Part shown: in pieces, positions 27,601-37,680 of the stretch | How positions within the stretch are numbered: position 1 is the first letter of the stretch | Layout: the number at the start of each line of letters is the position of its first letter | Assembly: GCF_028858725.1 (NCBI RefSeq) | Contig: NC_084760.1 | Location: 79,800,367-79,864,366 of the forward strand | Length of the DNA: 64,000 nt | Reading direction: 5' to 3' | Source: Colius striatus | Taxonomy: Eukaryota; Chordata; Aves; Coliiformes; Coliidae | The notes under the pieces: generated by a model | Told to the model about the DNA's origin: nothing | The model's database searches: none | Seen by the model: only the letters and a program-made list of their open reading frames with translations | Position numbers and translations under genes: made by a program

Positions 27601-29380
27601 GAAACATCCACCAACCATTTACCTGCCTTTTTAAGGCAGATATATATACCTTTAAAAATGAGACACAAGTAACTAATTTCTAAAAGTGAAATAGAAACTT
27701 AAGAGTATGCTGTATGGTAAGTCTCCAAGGAGAAAGGTCATAGGAATTTGGCTTCAAGCATCCTTAGGCATCTGGGTATTTACAAATCCTTTGTGAGTCC
27801 TGACTTTCACCTGGCCTGGTAAGTCAAACTAGTTGCTCAGTAAGAAACCTGAACTTGTTTCTTCATAGATAGAAATAAAAAATGTCTGGCTGGTATCAAG
27901 ATGACTGCATAACATCCTCAACTTAGGGCCCCTCCTTTGTCTGGAGAACAGCTATACCACTTCTGACACAGAGTGCACTACCTTCTCAAAGTCCTTAAAG
28001 GTTTGTTAAGTGGAGGACCAAATGTCATTACAAGGCCCAGTTTATAAATAGGAGCTGCTATACACAGGAGGGCTGACTCATTTTGTCTGGCTAACTCTGT
28101 GGACCAAGGAGAGAGGCCTCTCACAAGGACTCACTTGGCTTGGCCTATGTCTTCAGTTTCCTGGGTCTGCTTCGTAACAATAAATTCAGAGTCTATAAAA
28201 TAACTCTGGTGCATTCAATATATTAATCTTGTTGAAAGCCCAGATATCCATTTATTCAATGGAATAATAATAAGAAGAATAGTTTGTCTTCCTTAGAGAC
28301 TGGAGTGGTGTGAATAAAAGAGCTTGGCTAGACAGCAAAGTATGCCAAATGGGCATATTTTACTAGATGAGAAAAACAACTTGTCACTTCTAATTGTTCA
28401 AATTATGTGTGATTCAGTTCTTCCTGCAGTTATTTTTAAAATGTTGTTAAGAGGCTATAATGCAGCTAAGAATAAAAAGGGTGTGAAATTGTTAGCTCCC
28501 CTGGTAGGTAGGTGGTGATAATGAACATTTCATAAAGTTCTTGTTAACAGACAAATCTCTGTAGAGCTCAGGAAGTCTCTCATAGCGTTAACAGTCTCTC
28601 ACTAAAGTAATGGTTCTTTAGGAATACACACAGGCTTTTTCTCTCTCTCTCTTTTTTTTTTTTTTGTTTTGTTTTTTTAATTATGACTTACAGAAATGAA
28701 CCAAAATCAGACTGAGAGGTCAGGACACAAAGTGTTATATTAGTGTCCCAAGATGTCATCCAAAACTGCTGATTGAGACCCCAGTGCAGGGTCTGCAGCA
28801 GTCTCACAAGTCGTATTGTGTGCCCATCTCTTTCAATGAGAACAGCTGCAGTAGACACTTCTCTGCTTGCATGGTAGATCTTGTAACAGATCTCACTTTC
28901 ACAGTATGTCCCACAAGTCCAGCACTTGGGAACTATCAGCTTAGAACTTTTTCTGGCCTGTTAACTACTCCTGTCCTTATGTGAGTATATAAAAGCCTGA
29001 TGAAGTAGTTAAATTTCTCTGAATTAGGAGAGAAATTCAGCTCACACCGATAAAGAAGACTGGGCAAGATTGTTTAGGTTACTGAACCACTACATGCAAC
29101 AGGCAGATCTCAGCCCTATCCACCTGCCTACTGTGGCAGGGCTGGGAGAGCGGTTGTCCCTGAACCACATGGCCATGGCAGCAGAAGTCTCTTGCACTGA
29201 TGCAGTTTTAGCAGCAGAACTGTGCTTCATTAGTAGAGCTTGGCCTGCCTCTGTGGCTTCACCTGCTGCTGTTTCACAAACCACAGCTGTGTTTACAATA
29301 TCTGCAAACCTATGTGCAGCAACCTCCCCACACACATCTGAGCTGTAGTCACTGAAACTCGTGTCGCAGTGCTTTACAAA
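24641..29380. other. Unique non-coding sequence
   Basis: No gene or repeat family is recognised. A pyrimidine tract (TC repeats, then long T runs) lies at 28636-28678. The segment 29090-29335 is open on both strands with an alanine-rich minus frame, but matches no protein I recognise. Confidence 0.5.
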
Positions 29381-30649
29381 ATCACAGAATCACAGAATCT
29401 CAAGGGCTGGAAGGGACCTCAAGAGATCATCTAGTCCAACCCCCCTGCCAGAGTAGGACCACCTGGAGTAGGTCACACAGGAGCTCATCAAGGTGGGTTT
29501 TGAATGTTTCCATTGAAGGAGACTCCACAACCCACCTGGGCAGCCTGTTCCAGGGCTCCGTCACTGTCACCAGGAAGAAATTCTTCCTTGTCATTCTTTG
29601 GAACCTCATAAGTTCCAGCTTGTACCCATTGTGCCTTGTCATATGATTGGACATCATTGAGATGAGCCTGGCTCCATCCTCCTGACACCTGCCCTTTATG
29701 TATTTGTAAATATTGATGAGGTCACCCCTCAGTCTCCTCTTCTCCAGGCTAAAGAGCCCCAGCTCCCTCAGCCTTTCATCATAAGGGAGATGCTACACTC
29801 TCTTCATCGTCTTGGTGGCCCTGCACTGAACTCTCTCCAGCAGCTCCCTGTCCTTCTTGAACTGAGGGGTCCAGAACTGGACACAATATTCCAGATGCGG
29901 TCTGACAAGGCCAGAGTAGAGGAAGAAGAGAACCTCTCTCAATCTACTGCTCACACCCCTTCTAATACACTTCAAGATGCCATTGGCCTTCTTGGCTGTG
30001 AGGGTACATTGCTGGCTCATGGGCATCCTGCTGTCCACCAGAAACCCCCAGATCTCTTTCCCCTACACTAGTCTCTAAGAGTTCATTCCCCAATCTGTAC
30101 TGGTACATGGGGTTGTTCTTTCCCAGATGCAAGACTCTACACTTGCCCTCATTGAATTTCATTAGATTTCTCTCTGCCCAACATTCCAGTCTGTCCAGGT
30201 CTTGCTGAATGGTAGCACAGCCTTCTGGTGTGTCAGCCACTCCCCCTGGTTTAGTATCATCAGCAAACTTGCTGCCAGTGCTTTCTGTTCCCTCATCAAG
30301 GTCATTAATGAACATATTGAACAGTACTGGTCTCAGCACTGGCCCCTGAGGGACTCCACTAGATACAGGCCTCTAACTTGACCCTGCCCCATTGATCACA
30401 ACTTTTTCCATTCAATCAGTTAACAATTCACCTCACTACCTGATCATCTAGCCCCTACTTTCTCAGTTTTGCTGTGAGGATGCTGTGGGAGATGGTGTCA
30501 AATGCTTTACTGCAATCAAGATAAACCACATCCACTGCACTACCACCATCTATCCACCTGGTTACATCTTCATAAAGGGCTGTCAGACTTGTCAAACATG
30601 ACCGCCCTTTGGTAAAACCATGTTGACTGCTCCTAATGAACCTCTTGTC

Positions 30650-30777
30650 CTTTAAATGCCTGGAGACAGCACCCAGGATGAGTCATTCCATCACCTTTCC
30701 AGGGATGGAGGTGAGGCTGACAGGTCTGTAGTTACCCATCTCCTCCTTCTTGCCCTTTTTGAAGACTGGAGTGACAT
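30650..30777 (-). repeat. Source copy of a 128-bp duplication inside CR1
   Basis: This is the correctly placed CR1 segment that encodes the region around NYRPVSLTSIPGKVME of the reverse transcriptase. It matches 31266-31393 base for base in length, with about ten mismatches counted by eye and no gaps. Confidence 0.85.
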
Positions 30778-31265
30778 TTGCTTTCCTCCAATCCTGAGGC
30801 ACTTCTCCCCAACTTACTGTAGATGATGGAGAGTGGTTTAGCACTGACTTCCTCCAGCTCCCTCAGCACCCGTGGATGCATCCCATCGGGGCTCATGGAC
30901 TTCTGTACATCCAGTTTGCTCAACTGATCCTTAACTCAGTCCTCATTCACTAAACAAAACTCCTCCTTTAACCTGACTTCATCTGGAATCTGGGGCTTCT
31001 GAGGACTGTCTCCAGCAGTATAGACAGAGGCAAAGAAGGCAGTCAGTAACTCTGCCTTCTCCATATTCTCTGTCACCAAGGCACCCACCTCATTCAACAG
31101 TGGGCCTACATTGCCTCTAGCATTAGTTTTATCTGCAACATATTTGAAGAAGCCATTCTTGTTGTCCGTAACCTCCCTTGCAAGGTACAACTCCAATGAG
31201 GCTTTAGCTTTCCTAGTTGCCTCCCTACATCCTCTAAGAACAGCCTTATATGCATCCCAAACATC

Positions 31266-31393
31266 CTTTAAATGGCTGGAGACAGTACCTAGGATGAGTC
31301 CTTCCATCACCTTTCCAGGGATGGAGGTGAGGCTGACAGGTCTGTAGTTACCCAGCTCTTTCTTCTTGCCCTTTTCAAAGACTGGAATGACAT
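31266..31393 (-). repeat. Displaced 128-bp copy of CR1 RT segment
   Basis: The same 128 bases as 30650-30777 occur again 616 bases further right, same strand, inserted between ORF2 codons equivalent to the linker (WKEG) and VWDAYKAVLRGC. The minus frame stays open across the inner junction (SHLKD then VWDAYKAV), so the extra segment is in phase. ATGTCA occurs at one junction in both recipient and donor, which suggests a template switch or microhomology-driven copy. Confidence 0.8.
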
Positions 31394-31408
31394 CCCCTCC
31401 TTCCATGA

Positions 31409-31413
31409 TCTAC
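31409..31413. repeat. Target-site duplication, left copy (TCTAC)
   Basis: TCTAC immediately precedes the TG of the LTR and is repeated immediately after its terminal CA at 32375-32379. Confidence 0.75.
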
Positions 31414-32374
31414 TGTCATGATTTAGTGAGGAGCCACTTTTTCTTGGTAACAGGGCGAGGAGGCTGCAGTGAAGACCCAGTAAAGAGTTCTCGGGTCATC
31501 CTCCAGCTCTTGGGTTCAGACCCACCTCCAGCCCAGCTGGGCCAATCTGGCACCACTGCCATCACTATTTAAGGATGGGAATTTAAAGTACTTGGAAGGA
31601 GGTGTAAGAGTGATACAAGATGGAGGCGACCACGTGGGCCCCACAGTCAGAGAAGGAGGAAGGAAGGAGGAGTGCAGGACCAGAGACCCCTCTGCAACCT
31701 GTGGTGAGAACGCAGGCTGTACCCCTGCAACCCATGCAGGGCCATGGCAGGACTGAGAGCCACCAGAAGCTCCATGTGAGTGTGTCTGGATGGGCAGGAG
31801 ACTGTGTGAGGAGGCAGCCATGACACAGGCTGTGCTGGAGAGCCTGTGCGCTGCAGAGCAGCCCCACACGAGAGGCAGAGAGGAGCTGCAGCCTTTGGGA
31901 TGAACACACGTTGGAGCGGCCCATGCAGGGCTGCCAGGTGTGTGAAGTGAGGGGCCCACCTGCCCTGAGGAGAAATGGGTGGTGGAGGCCATCAGGAATA
32001 GACTGACTGAAACCCTCGTTCCCTGCCTCCCTGAGACATTCAGTGGGAGAGGAGAAAAATACAATGGGATCGGGGCTCTGAGCCCAGGAAGAGGGGAGAG
32101 GTGGGGAGAAGGTGGTCTTAAAGGGCTGGTTGTGCTCTTCATCATTGTACCACTCTGTGTTGTTTTCTGTTTGTTATGTTTTGGGATTTTATGGTTATGT
32201 TTTAGTTGGTGGTGGATTAAATTATTTTCTGTTTTCCTCCTCAAGATAAGTAGCCTTGTTTGCTTTATCTGGGACCATAAGAGACAATTAAGCCCTCCCT
32301 CCCCTTTAGGAATTCTCAAGTCTTTGGTACTTGAGTCTAATCATGGTCTTTTGTCCCTTGATGGGCCTAAACCA
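31414..32374 (+). mobile_element. Solo LTR of an endogenous retrovirus
   Basis: A 961-bp block begins TGTCATGATT and ends CCTAAACCA, has the TG...CA ends of an LTR, and is flanked by a perfect 5-bp duplication TCTAC. Removing it rejoins the CR1 ORF2 codons on both sides. The plus orientation is inferred from a TATA-like CTATTTAAG at 31565-31573 and an ATTAAA poly(A) signal at 32216-32221 followed by a T/G-rich tail. It is GC-richer than its surroundings in its first two thirds. No gag, pol or env is present next to it, so it is a solo LTR left by LTR-LTR recombination. A 5-bp duplication fits class III (ERVL-like) or some class I elements; I cannot name the family. Confidence 0.82.
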
Positions 32375-32379
32375 TCTAC
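32375..32379. repeat. Target-site duplication, right copy (TCTAC)
   Basis: This is the partner of 31409-31413. The sequence continues directly into CR1 ORF2 (ATAATCTCTTCTTCC). Confidence 0.75.
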
Positions 32380-33430
32380 ATAATCTCTTCTTCCACTTGA
32401 GTTTGCCCAACAATTCCCTGTTTAACCATGGGAGTCTCCTGGCTCCCTTTCTTGATTTCCTACCTGCTGGGATGCTCTGATCCTAAGCCTGGAGAAAGTG
32501 ATCCTTGAATAGAGACCAACTATGTTGGGTCCCTTTACCCTCTAACATCCTGTCCCATGAGATGTCCCCTAGCAATTTCTTGAAAAGGCCAAAGTTGGCC
32601 CTAAAGTTCAGGGTTGTGATCCTGCTTGGTATTCTGTTCCTATTATACAAGATCCTGAACTCCATCATCTCGTGGTCACTGCAGCCAAGACTGCTGTCAA
32701 ACTTCAACGCTTCGACCGGACTGCTTGCTCATGAGTACAAGATTCAGTAGTGCTCCTCTCCTAGTTGGCACATCCACCATTTGCATCAAGAAGTTACCAT
32801 CAATGCACTGAAGGGACCTCCTGGGCTGTAAGTGATTAACTGCGTAGGTCTTCCAGCAGATGTCTGAGTAGTTGAAATCACCCATGAGAACCAGGGCCTG
32901 TGATTTTGAGGCTGTTCCTAGCTGCCTGTAGAAGGCCTCATCAACTTCCCCAGCCTGATCAGGTGGCCTGTAATAGATACTCACAACAGTGTCACTGGCC
33001 TGCCCCTTAATTCAACCCACAAACTCTCAACTTGGCCCTCATCCTCACCACCTGGACAGAATTCAGTATATTCCAGTTGATCTTTCACATAAAGAGCAAC
33101 TCAACTACCTCACCTTGCTGGCCTGTCTTTCCTAAAAAGGACACAGTCATCCATGACTATATTCCAGTCACGTGAGTTGTCCCACTATGTCTCTGCAATT
33201 GCCACCAGATCATAACCCCTTTCCCATACACAGACTTGTAGCACCTCCTGTTTATTCCCCATGCTGCACCCTGTGCGTTGGTGTACAGGCATTTCAAGAA
33301 GAAATCCAATTGTGGAGGATTCACCCCCAGCAAACTGTAACTAACTTCAGACTTCTTAACATGTGTGCAGACAGATGTTATTTTAGATGCTGTCAGTGTA
33401 GCTGTGGCATGAAAGAGCTCAGCATGAACT

Positions 33431-36028
33431 AGTTGCACTAGCACATACCCAACCTCACAACAAGTGTTACAGCCACTGCTGTCTGCAGGGCTATGGTGAT
33501 TACAAAAGGGGGCCCTCTGTTCTTCACAGAGAAAGACCAGGAGCTTACTTTCAGATTAAATACTTCTTCTATTCCTCTGTTCTTTCTGGGACACAGGAAT
33601 CACTGTATGGAGCAGAGATTGTAACCTGGGACATGGAGGGCACGGAGAGGTGAAAAAGCCAGTCTGGAACACTGGAATCAATGGGAACTTCTAGTCCCAT
33701 TCAAGCTGTCCCAGTGCTCTTGGATTATGACTAACTTACAGTGTGGACAGGGAGTAAAAACTGTTACTGCAATGGGGAACATCACATCCTCACATATGTA
33801 AGTGCTCACAAGGCTTTCCTGCCTGCACCACAGAGGCATTTACAGGCTGGGTGTATCAGTCTCGTAAACATGCTCTAGTCAGATTAAGGGGCTTTTTTTT
33901 TTTTTTTGCTAGGCTTCTGCATGGCCTTATCCTGATGACCTTTGCTCTTGTTCAATTAACCAACTTGGTGGACAATCAGAGACCCTTCAGCCTGTGCCAT
34001 ACCTTGCTTTTCTTGTAGGTATCTTGCAAATCTTGCAATTGGCATTTTAAGTGCAAGCTTCCTGTGGGCACTAGAGCTTCTGACTGTGGGTCTTACAAGT
34101 GGTGAATTCTCCAGTACCCTGAAAACATAATTTCTTCTCTGACTGTGGGCTCTGACATTTCAGAGTCCACTTCACAGTGTGACCTCCACATTTGTACTCA
34201 CCTTTTATGTGGGATCACATCCTCTGAGGCAGCTTATCTCATCAACTTTAGACATTTATGATGTGAATCTCTATCTGAGCCAGTCACGATAAGCTCACTT
34301 TATAGCTAATGGAAAAAGATACTTTTTATAAGGAAATTTATCTGCTGTTTTTTCATCAGCAACTTGGGAATGAAATGAATCATGCCCTAGCCATATCTTT
34401 TTTTCTCTCAGGAGCACTTAGAATCTCGTTCAGATGTGTCTACATTGGGTGAATCCCACGCCATGTCTCTCCTTTTGCCAGGTGCTTGTAACATCATCTG
34501 GTTGTGATTTATTTTTCATTCACATAATTGCAACTAAAAATCTCATCAGTTAGGTCTAGTTTGAGGCTAATGAGGGATTTTCTTCCCATGACCAATTGGA
34601 ATTCTGACCAATAAAGCAGAACAAAAAGGGTTCTCAAGGTATAGGAATAGGCTAACATTTAAAAAAAAAATGTTATAACATCCTCCAAAGACACCTGGAT
34701 CACATATATTTGAAAAACATTGCAGAGTAAGCAATATTTCAAGACTGGAAAAATTGTCACAGACTTACTCCTACCTGTAGCATTGAGTTTGTGGCCTTCA
34801 GGTCACTTAGGGCCAGCCAGCAGTCAATCAAGAAATATAATGAATTCTCAACACCTTGAAAATAGATTAACAAAAAATTTTGGATTCAGTGCTTAGCTGT
34901 AATGAAAAACAATTCAGAGAACTGATCAGAGACTTAATTATCACAGTCATAAAAGGCTCTGTAACCTAGAAAAAGACAAGAAACAACCTCAGGTCTAATC
35001 TCACTGATGTCAATAGAGTTACAGCTAGCACAATCTGAGTCTCCAGACTTTGTTGTTCAGTCTGCCATGCTCAGAGAACGCACCATTCACAAGCCAGTTA
35101 CCTCTAAGGTAAAGGTTTTTGGCTCTTAACTTTTTTCTGTAGAAGCAGTTCTTACTGGCTGCTGTTATTTTTAATGATGTTGGTAGTACCACACAAACTC
35201 TGTTTTGGAGCAGGAAATGGAGAGTGGCTTACGAATACACAAGCTGAACAAAAGCTACGGTATCAATTTTCTGCAAAACCACTTGGGAGTAATGAGGAAA
35301 TAACACTTAATTTCCTTAACAGGTCATCGTTCAGATTCCTAGTTCACATTCCAGATAAGGGTTAAATTATAATCCAATGTGCAAATGACTTTGAAAGGAA
35401 TGATTCATTTACCAGGGAGAATAGCAGATGTTTTTTTCATGGACAGAACACATAATTGGTCAGATTTCTATCTTGAAGTATTGAGGCCCCTACTTAATGG
35501 TGTCAGGAAACAGCAATGTTTGTGGACAGATAAAAATATTCCAGTGGGTCTTCCTACGTCTCAACTCATCGTCAAAATTGTCATCAACAATCACAGCTTT
35601 GTAGTAGGCAAAGTGAGTAAACTCATACAAGAGCTGAGAAATTAGAGGCAGAAAAAATGTTACTTTCCAGACACAAAACACTTGATATTTGCTAGCAATA
35701 ATTATTGACAAAAACTGCATAGTAGTGAGAGTGATGAATCTTATTCTCTTAAAATATTACTGGAGTGTTAAGAAATTTCTGGAAGATGAGCAACTCCTGT
35801 CCTACTTTGTCCAAAAAAAAAGAAACTCAAAAGATCACCAGTCATGGATTGGACAGGGTGTGAAAGACAACTTTTGCAACATGCAGCTATCCTAAACTTC
35901 CAGAGATAAAAGCTCTTTACATAGAACCAGTAGAGTCCTTTGCCAATTGTTGAAGCAATTCATATTAGACAACGTACATGGGCTACTGGAGCAGTGAGGG
36001 AGGAGGCCTCTGGAATAAAGTTCATTTT
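33431..36028. other. Unique non-coding sequence
   Basis: No gene or known repeat is recognised. A T tract lies at about 33893-33907. The left edge may still include eroded 5' CR1 sequence. Confidence 0.5.
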
Positions 36029-36323
36029 CATAGAATCATAGAATCATAGAATGGTAGTGTTGGAAGGGACCTTTTAGGGATCATCTAGTCCAGCCCCCCT
36101 GCAGAAGCAGGTTCACCTGGATCAGGTCACATAGGAACATGTCCAGGCAGGTCTTGAAGACCTCCAAGGAAGGAGACTCCACAACCCCTCTGGGCAGCCT
36201 GTGCCAGGGCTCCCTCACCCTCACAGTGAAATAGTTTTTTCTTATGTTTAAGTGGAACTTTTGTGTTCCAGCTTCATCCTATTACCCCCTGTCCTGTTGC
36301 TAGATACAATAGAAAAAAGGGAT
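36029..36323 (-). mobile_element. CR1 LINE 3' end
   Basis: Three tandem CATAGAAT units at the left edge are followed by GGTAGTGTTGGAAGGGACC, the usual CR1 3' terminus, on the minus strand. The copy contains the tail blocks GGGCAGCCTGTGCCAGGGCTCCCTCACCCT and the TAAGTGGAACTTTTGTGTTCCAGCTTCATCC block. It is close in sequence to the plus-strand copies at 51.1 and 61.1 kb and is 5'-truncated. Confidence 0.93.
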
Positions 36324-37157
36324 TTTAGTCATCAGTTTCTTGCTAAACCAAGAATCCATAACAAAAGTCATTCTCGGGAATCCTCTGATCAGCAGCTGGG
36401 AATAGCTTGCGCTTTATCACTTAATCCAAGCCACACAAGCAAGATTTTCACACAGACACAGTAGTGGGTTTAGGTAAATGCACAGGCAGGAGCACAGCTT
36501 AAGACTGCAATGCAGACATACCCTGAAATTCTGATTTCCTTGACTTAATACTTACATCCAGTATGAACTGCGAGTAAAACCCATCAATCTGAACAGACAA
36601 CGTGAACAAAGAGAGGTCCCAAGGTCAAGCAGCAGCACCAGCAGATTTTCGTCAAAATGAAAACAGAGAACAGAATCCAGATCTCTAAACTACCACCCAG
36701 TTTACTGGTTCACACTCATCTTTTACAACCCAACTCCAAGGTTAACACGACATGTATTCTGCCTCAAGCAACACAGGCAAGGAAAAAACTGAGATTTAGC
36801 ATATGAATGCAGAGATTTTTGGTGCAGGTTTACATATAGGCATGCACACTTTTCTAACAGAAAGTATAATCCAAATTGATACCTGGCTTATCTGTGTGAG
36901 TGTGCATGAGTGACCCAGGAATAATAAACTAATCCAAGCATAATTTGGTGCTCACAGGTAACAGCACAAAACAAAATGTCATATAAGCCATTTGTAGTGG
37001 GAAGCTCTGTAATAATGAAAGGATAGGAATAGCCCAGCACTCACAAATCACTCAGAGACTTTGTACCTGTGACTTCCCCAACCACAGTAAGACAGCTTGT
37101 ACAGCTCCTGACTCTCACAAGCACTCCTCTCATCCTAGAATGCTGCAAGGCCATGAA
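36324..37157. other. Unique non-coding sequence
   Basis: Nothing recognisable is seen in this spacer between two CR1 fragments. Confidence 0.5.
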
Positions 37158-37680
37158 ATATCAGAGAATGCAATCATTTTGTTTGCAAAAGACCTTTAAG
37201 ATCATCGAGTCCAACCACTCAGCGCATACTGCGAAGCCCAGCACTAAGCCAGGTCCCTCAACACTGCACCTACATGTCTTTTAAATATCTCCAGGGAAGG
37301 TGATTCCACTGTCTCCCTGAGCAGCCTGTGCCAGTGTCTAACAACCCTCTTAGTGAAAAAGTTTCTCTTAATCTCCAATCTAAACATCTTCTGGCACAAC
37401 TTGAGCCCATTTCCTCTTGTTCTATCACTTGTTATTTGGCAGAAGAGACCAACCCCCATCTCGCTACAAACTCCTGTCAGGTAGTTGTAAAGTGATCACA
37501 TCTCCCCTCAGCCTCCTCTTCTCCAGGCTGAACATGCCCAGCTCGCTCAGCTGCTTCTCATCAGACTTGTTCTCCAGACCTTTCACCAGCTTCATTGCTG
37601 ATCTCTGGACATGATCCAGCACCTCAGTGTCTTTCTTGTGGTGAGGGGCCCAAAACTGAACACTGTACTCAAAGTGAGGT
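37158..37680 (-). mobile_element. CR1 LINE 3' fragment, older subfamily
   Basis: The left edge (CAGAGAATGCAATCATTTTG, then AAAGACCTTTAAGATCATCGAGTCC) is an eroded CR1 3' end on the minus strand. It shares its tail blocks and internal order with the copy at 4523-5036, including TTTTAAATATCTCCAGGGAAGGTGA and GTGTCTTTCTTGTGGTGAGGGGCCC. The frame is broken. Confidence 0.9.

Larger units (their letters stand above)
29420..33300 (-). pseudogene. CR1 ORF2 (endonuclease-reverse transcriptase) remnant
   Basis: This is the broken coding part of the CR1 at 29.4-33.4 kb. The endonuclease piece at 32697-32984 contains YYRPPDQAGEVDEAFYRQL and GDFNYSDICW, typical of AP-endonuclease domains of CR1. The thumb-connection piece at 30936-31406 contains KAKASLELYLAREVTDNKNG and VGPLLNEVGALVTENMEKAE. 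The next piece (30732-30923) contains MSPDGMHPRVLRELEE. The palm piece at 29962-30339 contains [14 protein letters not shown] and [16 protein letters not shown], including the catalytic FADD box. Frames change several times and stops separate each block. The order and spacing agree with an intact ancestral ORF2 apart from the LTR and the displaced 128-bp segment. Confidence 0.88.
29381..33430 (-). mobile_element. Long CR1 LINE carrying most of ORF2
   Basis: The plus strand begins with AATCACAGAATCACAGAATC, the CR1 3' end, so the element is on the minus strand and runs to about 33.4 kb. Reading in minus-strand order, the frame fragments give the start of the endonuclease (LKCLYTNAQ near 33.3 kb), the endonuclease C-terminal half with the catalytic-type GDFNYSDICW at 32.7-33.0 kb, a linker with GCSDHEMMEFRI, the finger and palm of the reverse transcriptase (NYRPVSLT; FADDTK near 30.3 kb) and the C-terminal domain. 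Stops and frameshifts divide it into many pieces, so it cannot retrotranspose. It is split by an LTR at 31414-32374 and contains an extra 128-bp self-copy. The 5' edge is approximate and ORF1 is not seen. Confidence 0.92.

Noticed and set aside
31516..32319. Longest open frame in the window (267 codons, minus strand)
   Set aside because: It lies wholly within the solo LTR on its antisense strand. Its proline- and serine-rich translation matches no protein family, so it is a by-product of GC-rich LTR sequence.
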